From NCBI GenBank assembly GCA_016932235.1, contig JAFGDF010000063.1:1-14032 (forward strand): 14,032 nt of DNA, given 5' to 3'. The notes beneath the pieces were generated by a model. The model did no database searches. It saw only the letters and a program-made list of their open reading frames with translations, and had not been told where the DNA came from. This DNA is from Deltaproteobacteria bacterium. Its GTDB lineage: Bacteria; Desulfobacterota; DSM-4660; Desulfatiglandales; HGW-15. Below are positions 1 through 7,418 of this stretch, piece by piece. Positions within the stretch are counted from its first letter, which is position 1; each line of letters begins with the position of its first letter. Both the position numbers and the translations under genes were made by a program.

Positions 1-45
1 ATAATATAATGGGATCGAACTTCAAACAATTTGATCGTAATACTC

Positions 46-61
46 TTTTTCTATAGAAAAA
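46..61. repeat. Short AT-rich perfect palindrome
   Basis: TTTTTCTATAGAAAAA reads the same on both strands. It lies in an AT-rich stretch (1-96) in which I see no gene. It could be a small hairpin or a protein-binding site, but in such AT-rich sequence it may be chance. I assign no function. Confidence 0.35.
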
Positions 62-96
62 ATCTGTTCACAAAATAAAAAAACACAAAATATTAT

Positions 97-131
97 TAGC
101 AGGCTGACGGACAAAGTCCGACAGACTGCTA
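97..131. repeat. 35-bp imperfect palindrome, copy 1 of a dispersed REP-like element
   Basis: Two 16-base arms flank the 3-base loop AAA. The left arm is TAGCAGGCTGACGGAC; the reverse complement of the right arm is TAGCAGTCTGTCGGAC, so there are two mismatches. A second palindrome of exactly the same 16+3+16 layout lies at 986-1020, and both share the centre CGGACAWAGTCCG and TAG/CTA outer ends. This copy sits just upstream of the cold-shock gene promoter. It could act as the terminator of a gene to the left of the window, or simply be a dispersed extragenic palindrome. There is no T-run directly after it on the plus strand. Confidence 0.7.
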
Positions 132-166
132 GGGTTGATTGATTTTGTAAATTTTTTAATTATAGC

Positions 167-197
167 TTGACTTTATAGGAAAAAAAGATACTATAAT
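167..197 (+). promoter_or_regulatory. Candidate promoter of the cold-shock gene
   Basis: TTGACT (167-172) is followed by a perfect TATAAT (192-197) with a 19-base spacer, longer than the ideal 17. An alternative -10, TACTAT (189-194), would give a 16-base spacer. Transcription from here would begin near 204 and leave a leader of about 118 bases before the start codon. Long leaders are typical of cold-shock mRNAs. This is a sequence match only. Confidence 0.5.
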
Positions 198-220
198 TAT
201 AGTTCAATAAAGAATGGGCT

Positions 221-320
221 TTATTGACACGGAGGTACCGTTCTGAGGGAAAGATCCATTTGTCAAGAGTGGCAACCTGAAGTTTGGGACCGATGATTAA
301 TTTTTTTAAGGAGGGGCCGC
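221..320 (+). promoter_or_regulatory. Structured 5' leader of the cold-shock mRNA
   Basis: The leader before the cold-shock start codon has a less AT-rich core (about 224-291) between AT-rich flanks. TTGACA (224-229) can pair with TGTCAA (261-266), enclosing a small hairpin CGG (230-232)/CCG (238-240). The segment ends in a strong Shine-Dalgarno AAGGAGGGG (308-316) next to a T-run. CspA-family mRNAs are known to use their 5' leaders as temperature-responsive structures, so a regulatory role is a reasonable inference. I cannot match it to a named RNA family by eye. Confidence 0.4.
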
Positions 321-321
321 A

Positions 322-522
322 ATGGCAGATGGTGTAGTAAAATGGTTTAATGAACGTAAAGGGTATGGATTTATAGCCCAGAAAGATGGACCTGACGTAT
401 TCGTTCATTATTCGGGTATTAACGGTGACGGTTTCAAGTCTCTCCAGGAGGGTGATCGGGTTACTTTTGAAATTGAAGAAGGTGGAAAAGGTCCGGCCGC
501 GGTAAATGTAACAGTAGTATAG
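322..522 (+). CDS. cspA: Cold-shock domain protein, CspA family
   Basis: This encodes a 66-residue single-domain cold-shock protein, the usual length for the family. It folds as a five-stranded beta barrel that binds single-stranded RNA or DNA and is thought to melt mRNA structure as an RNA chaperone in the cytoplasm. RNP1 is seen as KGYGFI (residues 13-18) and RNP2 as VFVHYS (26-31); the opening [14 protein letters not shown] is highly typical. The start is fixed by the strong Shine-Dalgarno AAGGAGGGG at 308-316. The gene stands alone, with a candidate promoter at 167-197, a long leader and a terminator at 546-591. The family is certain; which paralogue it is, and whether it is cold-induced or constitutive, cannot be decided here. 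Confidence 0.95.
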   Translation: MADGVVKWFNERKGYGFIAQKDGPDVFVHYSGINGDGFKSLQEGDRVTFEIEEGGKGPAAVNVTVV

Positions 523-527
523 ATCTC

Positions 528-905
528 CTAATCAGTTTTATTAATAAAGGCATTCCATGAATAAGAGTAGTGGAGTGCCTTTATTTTTTTTAAGAAGATA
601 ATGCAATGCCGAAATCTCATGATGTGTTTCATGATGCCAAATACCGGTTCCACCGTGCTTTTCCTCTTTGCGTATAGTTTACGTCCTTCATGAGTACGAA
701 GACGACGTCTCATTCTTGCTACCGGTGCGGCATCATCAGGTATGGGAGCAGGATGACAAAGCCGCTCTTTCAGAGGCTGATTGTCATAATCCCTATGCAT
801 AGCGATGTATGGATTAATATTCTCTACCTCGCAGGCTGCCACGTTCGATTCACTAAAGTATCCGGCATCGGATAGTATGGTATCTACTTTTCCAATATCC
901 TTTGG
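528..905 (-). pseudogene. Remnant of an IS1182-family transposase (C-terminal part)
   Basis: The minus-strand frame reads DAGYFSESNV, then PYIAMHRDYD, then MRRRLRTHEGRKLYAKRK and TVEPVFG. These are the hallmarks of the C-terminal half of IS1182-type DDE transposases, including the conserved Glu of the VEPVFG block. The frame is closed upstream by a TGA (plus positions 906-908), and the N-terminal part expected before DAGYFS is missing. Homology stops after about FRHCIIF (near 600). From there the frame runs through the cold-shock terminator to a stop at 528-530, so the usual transposase tail is also lost. I see no inverted terminal repeats or target duplication. It is a decayed, inactive fragment and evidence of past insertion here. 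Confidence 0.85.
546..591 (+). terminator. Rho-independent terminator of the cold-shock gene
   Basis: AAAGGCATTCCA (546-557) pairs with TGGAGTGCCTTT (571-582), giving a 12-bp stem with one G-U pair and a 13-base loop, followed by A and eight Ts (584-591). It lies 24 bases after the cold-shock stop codon, in the right orientation. The open reading frame of the transposase remnant on the other strand runs through this hairpin, which indicates that its last residues are not genuine transposase. Confidence 0.88.
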
Positions 906-985
906 TCATGAGGAAAGTCTTTTAATGAAAGATAATATAGCATTATATGATTTCATCAGAATAAGGTATTCATTGCATAACTTTT

Positions 986-1020
986 TAGGAGCATGCCGGA
1001 CATAGTCCGGCATGCTCCTA
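986..1020. repeat. 35-bp perfect palindrome, copy 2 of the REP-like element
   Basis: TAGGAGCATGCCGGAC (986-1001) and its exact reverse complement (1005-1020) flank the loop ATA, giving a 16-bp perfect stem. The layout and centre match the palindrome at 97-131, while arm bases differ between copies in a paired (compensatory) way at several places, as expected if the hairpin itself is what is conserved. It lies 78 bases upstream of the transposase remnant's last readable codon and just before the promoter of the secreted-protein gene. Confidence 0.78.
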
Positions 1021-1074
1021 GCACCATTATTATATCGCTTAGAATTGATGCTGGATTTTTGTCTCCTTCATTTC

Positions 1075-1103
1075 TTGCATTTGGCTACAAAAAATCCTAT
1101 TAT
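1075..1103 (+). promoter_or_regulatory. Candidate sigma70-type promoter of the secreted-protein gene
   Basis: TTGCAT (1075-1080) and TATTAT (1098-1103) are separated by the ideal 17 bases. Transcription would start near 1110, giving a leader of about 23 bases that contains the Shine-Dalgarno AGGGGG (1122-1127). Confidence 0.6.
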
Positions 1104-1132
1104 GCCTGTTAAACAGTTATCAGGGGGTTTGA

Positions 1133-1471
1133 ATGAAAAGGCTTATCATAATCACGGTTCTGTTTGTCTGCATGATAATAGCCCCTTTCGCAAACGCAAA
1201 GCTGGATGTTAAATGTGAAATCACAGAGATTTCCACTCATGAACTGCTTGTTACACTTGGCTGGAAAGTAACGGTGCAATCGGATAAAAGCTGGGATGCC
1301 TGCGATCTTGTCATAAGCTTTCTTGATGATAAGGGAGAAGAACTTTTTGTTATACGTGAAACAAGGAAAGTCAAGGCTGGCAATAATTCGTTTTCAGGAA
1401 GTGAGATTTGTGATTCCCGGATCTGGAAGCGTGTCAGGAAATATGTGACATCCTTTGATTGTATCTTCTGA
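1133..1471 (+). CDS. Small secreted protein of unknown function
   Basis: The product has 112 residues. It begins with a clear Sec signal peptide: MKR, a hydrophobic core at about 4-19 and a likely cleavage after ANA (residues 20-22). The mature part of about 90 residues has four cysteines (28, 57, 93, 110), enough for two disulfides. It looks beta-rich, with alternating strands such as VTLGWKVTV and DLVISFLDD and a basic stretch near the end (KRVRKYV). The pattern is loosely like small periplasmic FxLYD-type beta-sandwich domains, but I cannot assign a family. The start is supported by AGGGGG five bases upstream and by a promoter at 1075-1103. It stands alone and converges on mnmE with nine bases between the stop codons. 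Confidence 0.8.
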   Translation: MKRLIIITVLFVCMIIAPFANAKLDVKCEITEISTHELLVTLGWKVTVQSDKSWDACDLVISFLDDKGEELFVIRETRKVKAGNNSFSGSEICDSRIWKRVRKYVTSFDCIF

Positions 1472-1480
1472 GTCGGGCTA

Positions 1481-2908
1481 TTATTTGCCTATGCAGAAAT
1501 CACGGAAGATTTTAACATAAATATCCTCATTACTGGTCGTGCCGGTGATTTCTCCAAGGATTTCCAGGCCGCTATTCAGATCAATGGAGATTATTTCCTG
1601 AGGGGAATTGTTTCTCGAATTATAAGCGGCTTTTTGAAAATGTTTTAAGGATTCGGAAAGGGCTCTTTTATGCCTTAAATTGGGTATAAATGAAGGAGAC
1701 ACAGCTTCCGGATCACTCTGCATTACCCTATCCTTAATCGATTCGTTTAATTTATCCATCCCTTCTCCTGTAAGAGCTGATATCTTAACGACGGGGCTGC
1801 CATTGGCGAGTCTTATCAGTTCGTTTTCACGAAGTACGGGAGGAAGGTCGATCTTGTTAATAATGATTATCTGAAGAGAATTTTTTGATCTGTTGATAAT
1901 GTCTATATCATCTTTATGAATGGGACGGCTCTGATCCATAACAATGAGAGAAAGGTCCGCTTCAGCCAGTTTTTTTTCGGCAAGGTCTATCCCGATTTTT
2001 TCTACTTCACTCCTTATCTTCCTGATCCCCGCAGTATCGATGAGGCGGACAGGTATTCCCTCGATATTGATCAATGATTCAATAATATCTCTTGTCGTAC
2101 CCGGAATGGGTGTTACGATCGCCCGCTGTTCATTAAGGAGTCTGTTCAGCAGGCTTGATTTGCCTACATTCACACGTCCCGCAATAACGCTGTTTATTCC
2201 GTCAATCCATATCTTTCTTCTTGAATGCGCGGCAATGATTTTCTCGATCGGGCCGATCAGTTCCGCCTCTATTCGGCTCGCTGTATCTTCCCTGCAAAGG
2301 ATTCCGTCCTCTTCCTCTGGAAAATCAATAGCTACCTCTGAATGGGCTATCAAATCTATTGCCCGCTGTCGCAGTATTTCGATTTCCTCTTTCAGACTTC
2401 CTTTGATCTGTCTGGTTGCCAGCTCAATTCCTTTTTCAGAACCCGAGTTAATCAGGTCGACAATAGCCTCAGCCTGCGTGAGATCTATTCTCCCATTTAA
2501 AAAAGCCCTAAAAGTGAATTCTCCCGGGCCGGCAAGACGGGCCCCCTCTTTCATGATAATCTGCATTATTCTGGACAGAAGAATATGCCCGCTGTGCGAG
2601 TTGATCTCGATCACATCTTCTCTGGTATAAGATCTCGGCGCTTTCATATAGGAGAGAAGCACTTCGTCAATCATATTACCGGAAGATGGATCAATAATAT
2701 TTCCTAAGTAGAGTCTATGGCTGATCAGATTAGAGGAGGCATTAACCGGGCGAAAGATTTTTTCAGCTATTTCTTTTGCCCTTTGGCCGCTAAGCCGGAT
2801 GATACCGATCCCTCCCCGGCCGAAAGGTGTCGCGACCGCGGCAATAGTGTCATCGGCACGTTCTTTATCAGGGATTGTTCCAAAATGATGGAACTGACTG
2901 TTATCCAT
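1481..2908 (-). CDS. mnmE: tRNA uridine-5-carboxymethylaminomethyl(34) modification GTPase MnmE
   Basis: MnmE (TrmE) works with MnmG to install the carboxymethylaminomethyl group on wobble U34 of certain tRNAs, using GTP, methylene-tetrahydrofolate and FAD. The 475-residue product has the family layout: an N-terminal folate-binding domain beginning DTIAAVATPFGRGGIGIIR, a helical domain, an inserted G domain, and the C-terminal catalytic CIGK (472-475). G-domain motifs are GRVNVGKSS (G1, K250), PGTTRD (G2), DTAG (G3), NKID (G4) and SALTGEGM (G5). In G1, Val246 stands where most members have Pro. The N-terminus carries about 18 residues before the usual starting point, with no nearer alternative Met. 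It is the last gene of the rpmH cluster, 26 bases after jag. I see no terminator after it. Confidence 0.97.
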   Translation of the reverse strand: MDNSQFHHFGTIPDKERADDTIAAVATPFGRGGIGIIRLSGQRAKEIAEKIFRPVNASSNLISHRLYLGNIIDPSSGNMIDEVLLSYMKAPRSYTREDVIEINSHSGHILLSRIMQIIMKEGARLAGPGEFTFRAFLNGRIDLTQAEAIVDLINSGSEKGIELATRQIKGSLKEEIEILRQRAIDLIAHSEVAIDFPEEEDGILCREDTASRIEAELIGPIEKIIAAHSRRKIWIDGINSVIAGRVNVGKSSLLNRLLNEQRAIVTPIPGTTRDIIESLINIEGIPVRLIDTAGIRKIRSEVEKIGIDLAEKKLAEADLSLIVMDQSRPIHKDDIDIINRSKNSLQIIIINKIDLPPVLRENELIRLANGSPVVKISALTGEGMDKLNESIKDRVMQSDPEAVSPSFIPNLRHKRALSESLKHFQKAAYNSRNNSPQEIISIDLNSGLEILGEITGTTSNEDIYVKIFRDFCIGK

Positions 2909-2934
2909 CGGAGTAATTTTTCAAGGATTATATG

Positions 2935-3588
2935 TTACCTTTTTGGGATTATGACGACTTTTTTAAGAAGACCGTCTCCACGACTCCTTGTATCCAACAT
3001 GTTATCTTTTTTGAGAGCAATGTGCACTATCCGCCTGTCATGCGGGTTTAAGGGGTTTGTCGTAATAGCTTTATTTATCCTTTTTGCTTTGTCCCCCAGC
3101 TTATGCGCGAGATTTATCAGGGATTCAGTTCTCCTACTCCGGTAATTTTCTGAATCAACAACAATTCTTATCTTTTTATCGATTTTTTTATGGACTATTT
3201 TGTTTATGATATATTGAATCGCGTCAAGAGTTTTTCCTTTTCTTCCGATCAATATTCCCGCGGCGTCTCCCTCGATGGTTAGAGAGATCCTTCCGTTTAA
3301 CTGCTCAGCTTTTACCTTTGTTTCAACCGGAATAAGGGAAAGGATATCCTCCAGGGATTCTTTTGCCAGTTCAAAACCTTCAATATCCCCTTGCTCCACA
3401 GTGGAATCCTCGTCATTTTTTATCATAACCCTTATCTTTGTCTTTTTGATACCAACTAACCCGAAGATTCCGGCTGATCCTGGCTCAATGATTTCAACAA
3501 CCAGATCTTCAACAGGGACATCCAGTTCTTGGGATGCTTTCTCGATTGCCTCCTCAGTAGTTTTTCCTTCAAATTCGTAAGCTGTCAT
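2935..3588 (-). CDS. jag: RNA-binding protein Jag/KhpB (SpoIIIJ-associated)
   Basis: This 217-residue cytoplasmic protein has the three Jag domains in order. The Jag-N domain (about 2-53) includes YEFEGKTTEEAIEKA and the GIFGLVG turn. A KH domain (about 100-145) carries the RNA-binding loop GRKG (115-118). An R3H domain (about 152-215) has the R185/H189 motif within NPHDRRIVHIAL. Jag/KhpB binds RNA and in Gram-positives has been linked to control of cell elongation and division; in this phylum its role is less clear. A linker at about 55-75 is rich in acidic residues. The gene lies 14 bases after yidC, with GGAGG in the gap just before its start, so it is almost certainly co-transcribed. Confidence 0.96.
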   Translation of the reverse strand: MTAYEFEGKTTEEAIEKASQELDVPVEDLVVEIIEPGSAGIFGLVGIKKTKIRVMIKNDEDSTVEQGDIEGFELAKESLEDILSLIPVETKVKAEQLNGRISLTIEGDAAGILIGRKGKTLDAIQYIINKIVHKKIDKKIRIVVDSENYRSRRTESLINLAHKLGDKAKRINKAITTNPLNPHDRRIVHIALKKDNMLDTRSRGDGLLKKVVIIPKR

Positions 3589-3602
3589 TCTAATCCTCCA
3601 AT

Positions 3603-5276
3603 TTAAGCTGGTCTTTTCTTTATCCTATATTGCTGGCCTATGGATAGAATATTATTTGTCAACCAGTACAGTACCAGGCCAGATGGAAAATTGATAAACA
3701 TAAAAGTGAATACTATGGGCAGAAGCATCATCATTTTAGCCTGCGCCGGATCACCCGGTGTCGGCGTCATTTTCTGCTGAATGAACATCGAGGCTCCCAT
3801 AAGGAGGGTCAATACCGGTATTCCATAGGGTGGAGCCATTAAAGGGATGGAAAAAGGGAAATTAAAAAGACGGTCCGGAGCCGAAAGGTCTGTTATCCAG
3901 AGGATGAAAGGAGCCTGCCTTAGTTCAATCGAACTGCCCAATATTCTGAAAAGCGCAAAAAAAACAGGTATCTGTATCACCATGGGGAGGCATCCCCCCA
4001 TGGGATTGATTTTATAGGTCTTGTAAAGGGACATGAGTTCCCTGTTCATCTGTTCTTTGTTGTTTTTATGTTTCTCCCTTATCTTGGCCATTAGGGGCTG
4101 TAATTTTTGCATTTCTTTCATGGACTTGTAGCTTTTATGAGTGAGGGGCCAAAATATGATCTTAATCAGGATTGTGATCAGAATGATTGAAACCCCATAA
4201 TTATTTATATATCTGTTAAACAGACGAAGCGCAAAGTGCAGGGGTTTGGCTATGATATCAAAGAATCCAAAATTGATGGCCTTATCAAGGTCTTTTCCGG
4301 TTTTTCTTAGTATATCCACATCGCGAGGACCTATAAAAAGGGTAAAGAATGAAGATGTTTTCTCAAATGCATTTAAGACCATAGAGGCTGTGATGTATTC
4401 AGCCTGGATAGTCCCAGAAGGCATCAGCTTTCCATTGAAACTCCCTACCGAATTATTCTCCGGAATTACTGATGCGATAAAATAATCATTCTCATAGGCG
4501 ACCCATTTGATAGATCCGGATAAGGCTTTTTCCTCTTTTTTCATTTTTTTCGGCTTGATCTCTTCTAGATTGTCATCGAGAAGAAGGGCAACTCCTACAA
4601 AAGAATAATTTCCAGTCCTCGTCTCGAGAGGTCGATTTCGAATATAAGTACATATGTTCCCTTCAATAGCGCTTGCGGAATTGTTGGAGATGTTGATTTT
4701 CAAATCAATGTCATATTTATTCGGATAAAATCGATATATCTGATCCACGGATGTGCCGTCCGATGCGGTGTAACTGAATATTAGCTCGGCCGGTGAAGAT
4801 CCACTCTTGAGGGATATGGAATCATGGTTGACCTTATAAATGGCATCCTCTTTTTTAGCTGACATGCTTTTAAAGGTAGCTTCAAAATAGTCATCATCCT
4901 TTTCGATCAGGTTAACCATTTCTATGAGAGGAGATTCCGGATCTTTTGTCACCCTGTATTTTTTTAATCTAAAACTCTTTATGGCTGCATTCCTGCTGGA
5001 AAAGATTGCCTTGTAATATGGGGTGTCAACTATTATCTCCTTCTCCTTATCAGCAATTACAGGTTCTTCAGATTTGTCTGTTTGAGAAAAAGACTGTGAG
5101 GGGGCTGGTTCCGGTATCCTGGCGTCAGATTTTTTTTCCCCGCTTATACCCTCTTTTTCTTCAACCACGGATTCCTCTTTTACAGAGGGGGTATCCTGGC
5201 GTGGGCTAAAAAAATAAGACCAAAAGATAAGCACCAGAAATGATAAAACAAAAGCTAGTATCGTTCTCTTTTCCAT
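3603..5276 (-). CDS. yidC: Membrane protein insertase YidC
   Basis: YidC inserts and folds inner-membrane proteins, alone or with SecYEG; the Fo subunits of ATP synthase are classic clients. The 557-residue product is of the Gram-negative type: a first membrane helix (about 7-24), a charged Glu/Lys/Pro-rich linker (about 25-85), a large periplasmic beta domain (about 85-330), then the conserved core with several membrane helices (about 350-550). The core shows PLTHKSYKSMKEMQKLQP and NPMGGCLPMVIQIPVFFALF. Lys372 occupies the place of the positive residue in the hydrophilic groove (Arg366 in E. coli). The short basic tail RIKKRPA may contact the ribosome. It sits 62 bases after yidD with only a weak Shine-Dalgarno. 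Confidence 0.97.
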   Translation of the reverse strand: MEKRTILAFVLSFLVLIFWSYFFSPRQDTPSVKEESVVEEKEGISGEKKSDARIPEPAPSQSFSQTDKSEEPVIADKEKEIIVDTPYYKAIFSSRNAAIKSFRLKKYRVTKDPESPLIEMVNLIEKDDDYFEATFKSMSAKKEDAIYKVNHDSISLKSGSSPAELIFSYTASDGTSVDQIYRFYPNKYDIDLKINISNNSASAIEGNICTYIRNRPLETRTGNYSFVGVALLLDDNLEEIKPKKMKKEEKALSGSIKWVAYENDYFIASVIPENNSVGSFNGKLMPSGTIQAEYITASMVLNAFEKTSSFFTLFIGPRDVDILRKTGKDLDKAINFGFFDIIAKPLHFALRLFNRYINNYGVSIILITILIKIIFWPLTHKSYKSMKEMQKLQPLMAKIREKHKNNKEQMNRELMSLYKTYKINPMGGCLPMVIQIPVFFALFRILGSSIELRQAPFILWITDLSAPDRLFNFPFSIPLMAPPYGIPVLTLLMGASMFIQQKMTPTPGDPAQAKMMMLLPIVFTFMFINFPSGLVLYWLTNNILSIGQQYRIKKRPA

Positions 5277-5338
5277 CTATAATAAGATCCGATCATGAGA
5301 TATTAGAATAAGGGCAAGCTGATTAAAGGATTCCGATT

Positions 5339-5584
5339 TTATTTTAGCGGATCAAAACCCCCTGGATGTAAAGCATTACATTTGGAGATCCTGATCAATG
5401 TGAGAATCCCTCCCTTTACAACGCCGTATTTAAGAAAAGCAAGGCGGGCATAATGCGAACAAGAGGGATAGAAACGGCAGGATGGGGGAATTAGAGGAGA
5501 TATTAATCTTTGATACACTCCTATAAAAATAATAGGTATATACCTCATGCTAAAAACGGAACTTCTTATCCAGGATAATTTCAC
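5339..5584 (-). CDS. yidD: Membrane protein insertion efficiency factor YidD
   Basis: This is a small (81-residue) membrane-associated protein that improves insertion by YidC. The family core is clear: YQRLISPL, then [15 protein letters not shown] with two close cysteines, then a glycine-rich turn and [12 protein letters not shown]. The start used is GTG at 5584, which lies inside rnpA (35-base overlap) and has a good AGAGG Shine-Dalgarno about seven bases upstream. An inner ATG (Met13, plus positions 5546-5548) would begin one base after the rnpA stop and give a 69-residue protein closer to the common family N-terminus, but has no good ribosome site. Either way it is translationally coupled to rnpA. 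Confidence 0.93.
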   Translation of the reverse strand: MKLSWIRSSVFSMRYIPIIFIGVYQRLISPLIPPSCRFYPSCSHYARLAFLKYGVVKGGILTLIRISKCNALHPGGFDPLK

Positions 5585-5900
5585 TAAGTTCCTCTTTTAT
5601 CTTCCAATAATCAAGGCCGCAAGCACCTTTTTTAGCTATCACGACAACATCAGTACGCTGGGGAAAGATATCTTTATGTAAGCGGTAGAACTCCCTTACG
5701 AGTCTCTTGATTTTGTTCCGTTTTACTGCGTTACCGATTTTTTTGCTTGCTGTTATCCCCAATCTTGTAATGCCAAGCCTGTTTTTATTAAATATGACGG
5801 TAAAATGCCCTGTGTGATATCTTTTTCCTAACCGATTTAGATTGACAAAATCCTTCCGATTCAATAACCTCTCTTTTTTGGGAAATGAGAAGGATTTCAT
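5550..5900 (-). CDS. rnpA: Ribonuclease P protein component
   Basis: RnpA is the protein cofactor of RNase P, which trims the 5' leader of precursor tRNAs; it binds the catalytic RNA and the leader. The 116-residue product has the typical opening [15 protein letters not shown], the strand GHFTVIF, and the basic signature helix [17 protein letters not shown] (a variant of the RNR motif). The end, [12 protein letters not shown], is normal for the family. It follows rpmH by nine bases, the classic rpmH-rnpA pairing, and overlaps yidD. No strong Shine-Dalgarno is visible, so translation may depend on coupling to rpmH. Confidence 0.96.
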   Translation of the reverse strand: MKSFSFPKKERLLNRKDFVNLNRLGKRYHTGHFTVIFNKNRLGITRLGITASKKIGNAVKRNKIKRLVREFYRLHKDIFPQRTDVVVIAKKGACGLDYWKIKEELSEIILDKKFRF

Positions 5901-5909
5901 AAGTATGTT

Positions 5910-6044
5910 TTAAGCTGATAACCGTTTTCTACCCTTGGCTCTTCTTCTTTTTATCACTTTGATACCGCCTTCAGAGCGCATGCGAGCCCGAAATCCGTGA
6001 GTACGAGCTCTTTTTATATTGCTTGGTTGATACGTTCTTTTCAT
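5910..6044 (-). CDS. rpmH: 50S ribosomal protein L34
   Basis: This encodes a 44-residue protein beginning [20 protein letters not shown] and ending [12 protein letters not shown], an almost standard L34. It is a very basic component of the large ribosomal subunit. An AAGGAAA ribosome site lies just upstream of the start. It is the first gene of the minus-strand cluster, with its own promoter at 6093-6123, and is nine bases from rnpA. In many bacteria this gene pair lies near the replication origin and dnaA, but no dnaA gene or clear DnaA-box cluster is visible here. Confidence 0.98.
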   Translation of the reverse strand: MKRTYQPSNIKRARTHGFRARMRSEGGIKVIKRRRAKGRKRLSA

Positions 6045-6092
6045 TTTCCTTTATTCCGTATTGATGTAGGTTTTGTGATTGATGACAAACAT

Positions 6093-6123
6093 ATATTAAA
6101 AACAAAAAAAAGATATTTGTCAA
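6093..6123 (-). promoter_or_regulatory. Promoter of the rpmH-rnpA-yidD-yidC-jag-mnmE cluster
   Basis: On the minus strand a perfect TTGACA (plus 6118-6123) is followed by an AT-rich -10 region. TTTAAT (plus 6095-6100) gives a 17-base spacer and TAATAT (plus 6093-6098) a 19-base one; the spacer holds a run of Ts. The leader to rpmH would be about 45 bases. It lies in the 163-base divergent gap shared with mreB, for which I see no equally convincing promoter. Confidence 0.65.
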
Positions 6124-6186
6124 GTTTATAAAGTTTTTAAGATTTTTATATACTCACGGTTGTTAAATTTATTGTTCAGGCAATGA

Positions 6187-7242
<1,056 letters not shown>

Positions 7243-7251
7243 TTTGATCCC

Positions 7252-7346
7252 GGCAGGCCGTCGGCCTTTGATCAATTGCCTGCTATATTATATAACAGTA
7301 TTCTTTTTTTAAAATAATATCCGTCTCATTGAAGACGATTGTTATT
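7252..7346 (+). promoter_or_regulatory. Hairpin-forming spacer between mreB and mreC
   Basis: Two hairpins can form. GCAGGC (7253-7258) pairs with GCCTGC (7278-7283), or alternatively AGGCC (7255-7259) pairs with GGCCT (7263-7267); a T-run follows only at 7301-7310, about 18 bases later, so this is not a standard terminator. A second imperfect stem joins AATAA and CGTCT (7313-7326) to AGACG and TTATT (7333-7346). These could attenuate transcription or stabilise the mreB mRNA end. The role is inferred and I am not sure of it. Confidence 0.4.
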
Positions 7347-7418
7347 TCAGGTATGGCGTACAGGGAACATCTATTGATACTCCGAAATCGCTGAATAGAG
7401 TGTGGCTGGATTCAATAA

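Noticed and set aside
160..408. 82-residue minus-strand frame across the cold-shock leader and gene start
   Set aside because: It overlaps a certain gene and its leader antisense, and shows no recognisable protein features.
690..1005. Two short plus-strand frames (from 690 and from 805)
   Set aside because: They lie antisense to, or beyond, the transposase remnant, have no ribosome sites and no family resemblance; the second also runs into the palindrome at 986.
1944..2630. 228-residue open frame on the plus strand across mnmE
   Set aside because: It is the antisense shadow of a certain gene; its product is a Ser/Ile-rich sequence with no domain, and no ribosome site supports it.
7353..7394. 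13-residue possible leader peptide (MAYREHLLILRNR) before mreC
   Set aside because: There is no good ribosome site and no regulatory pattern such as repeated codons; too short to support.
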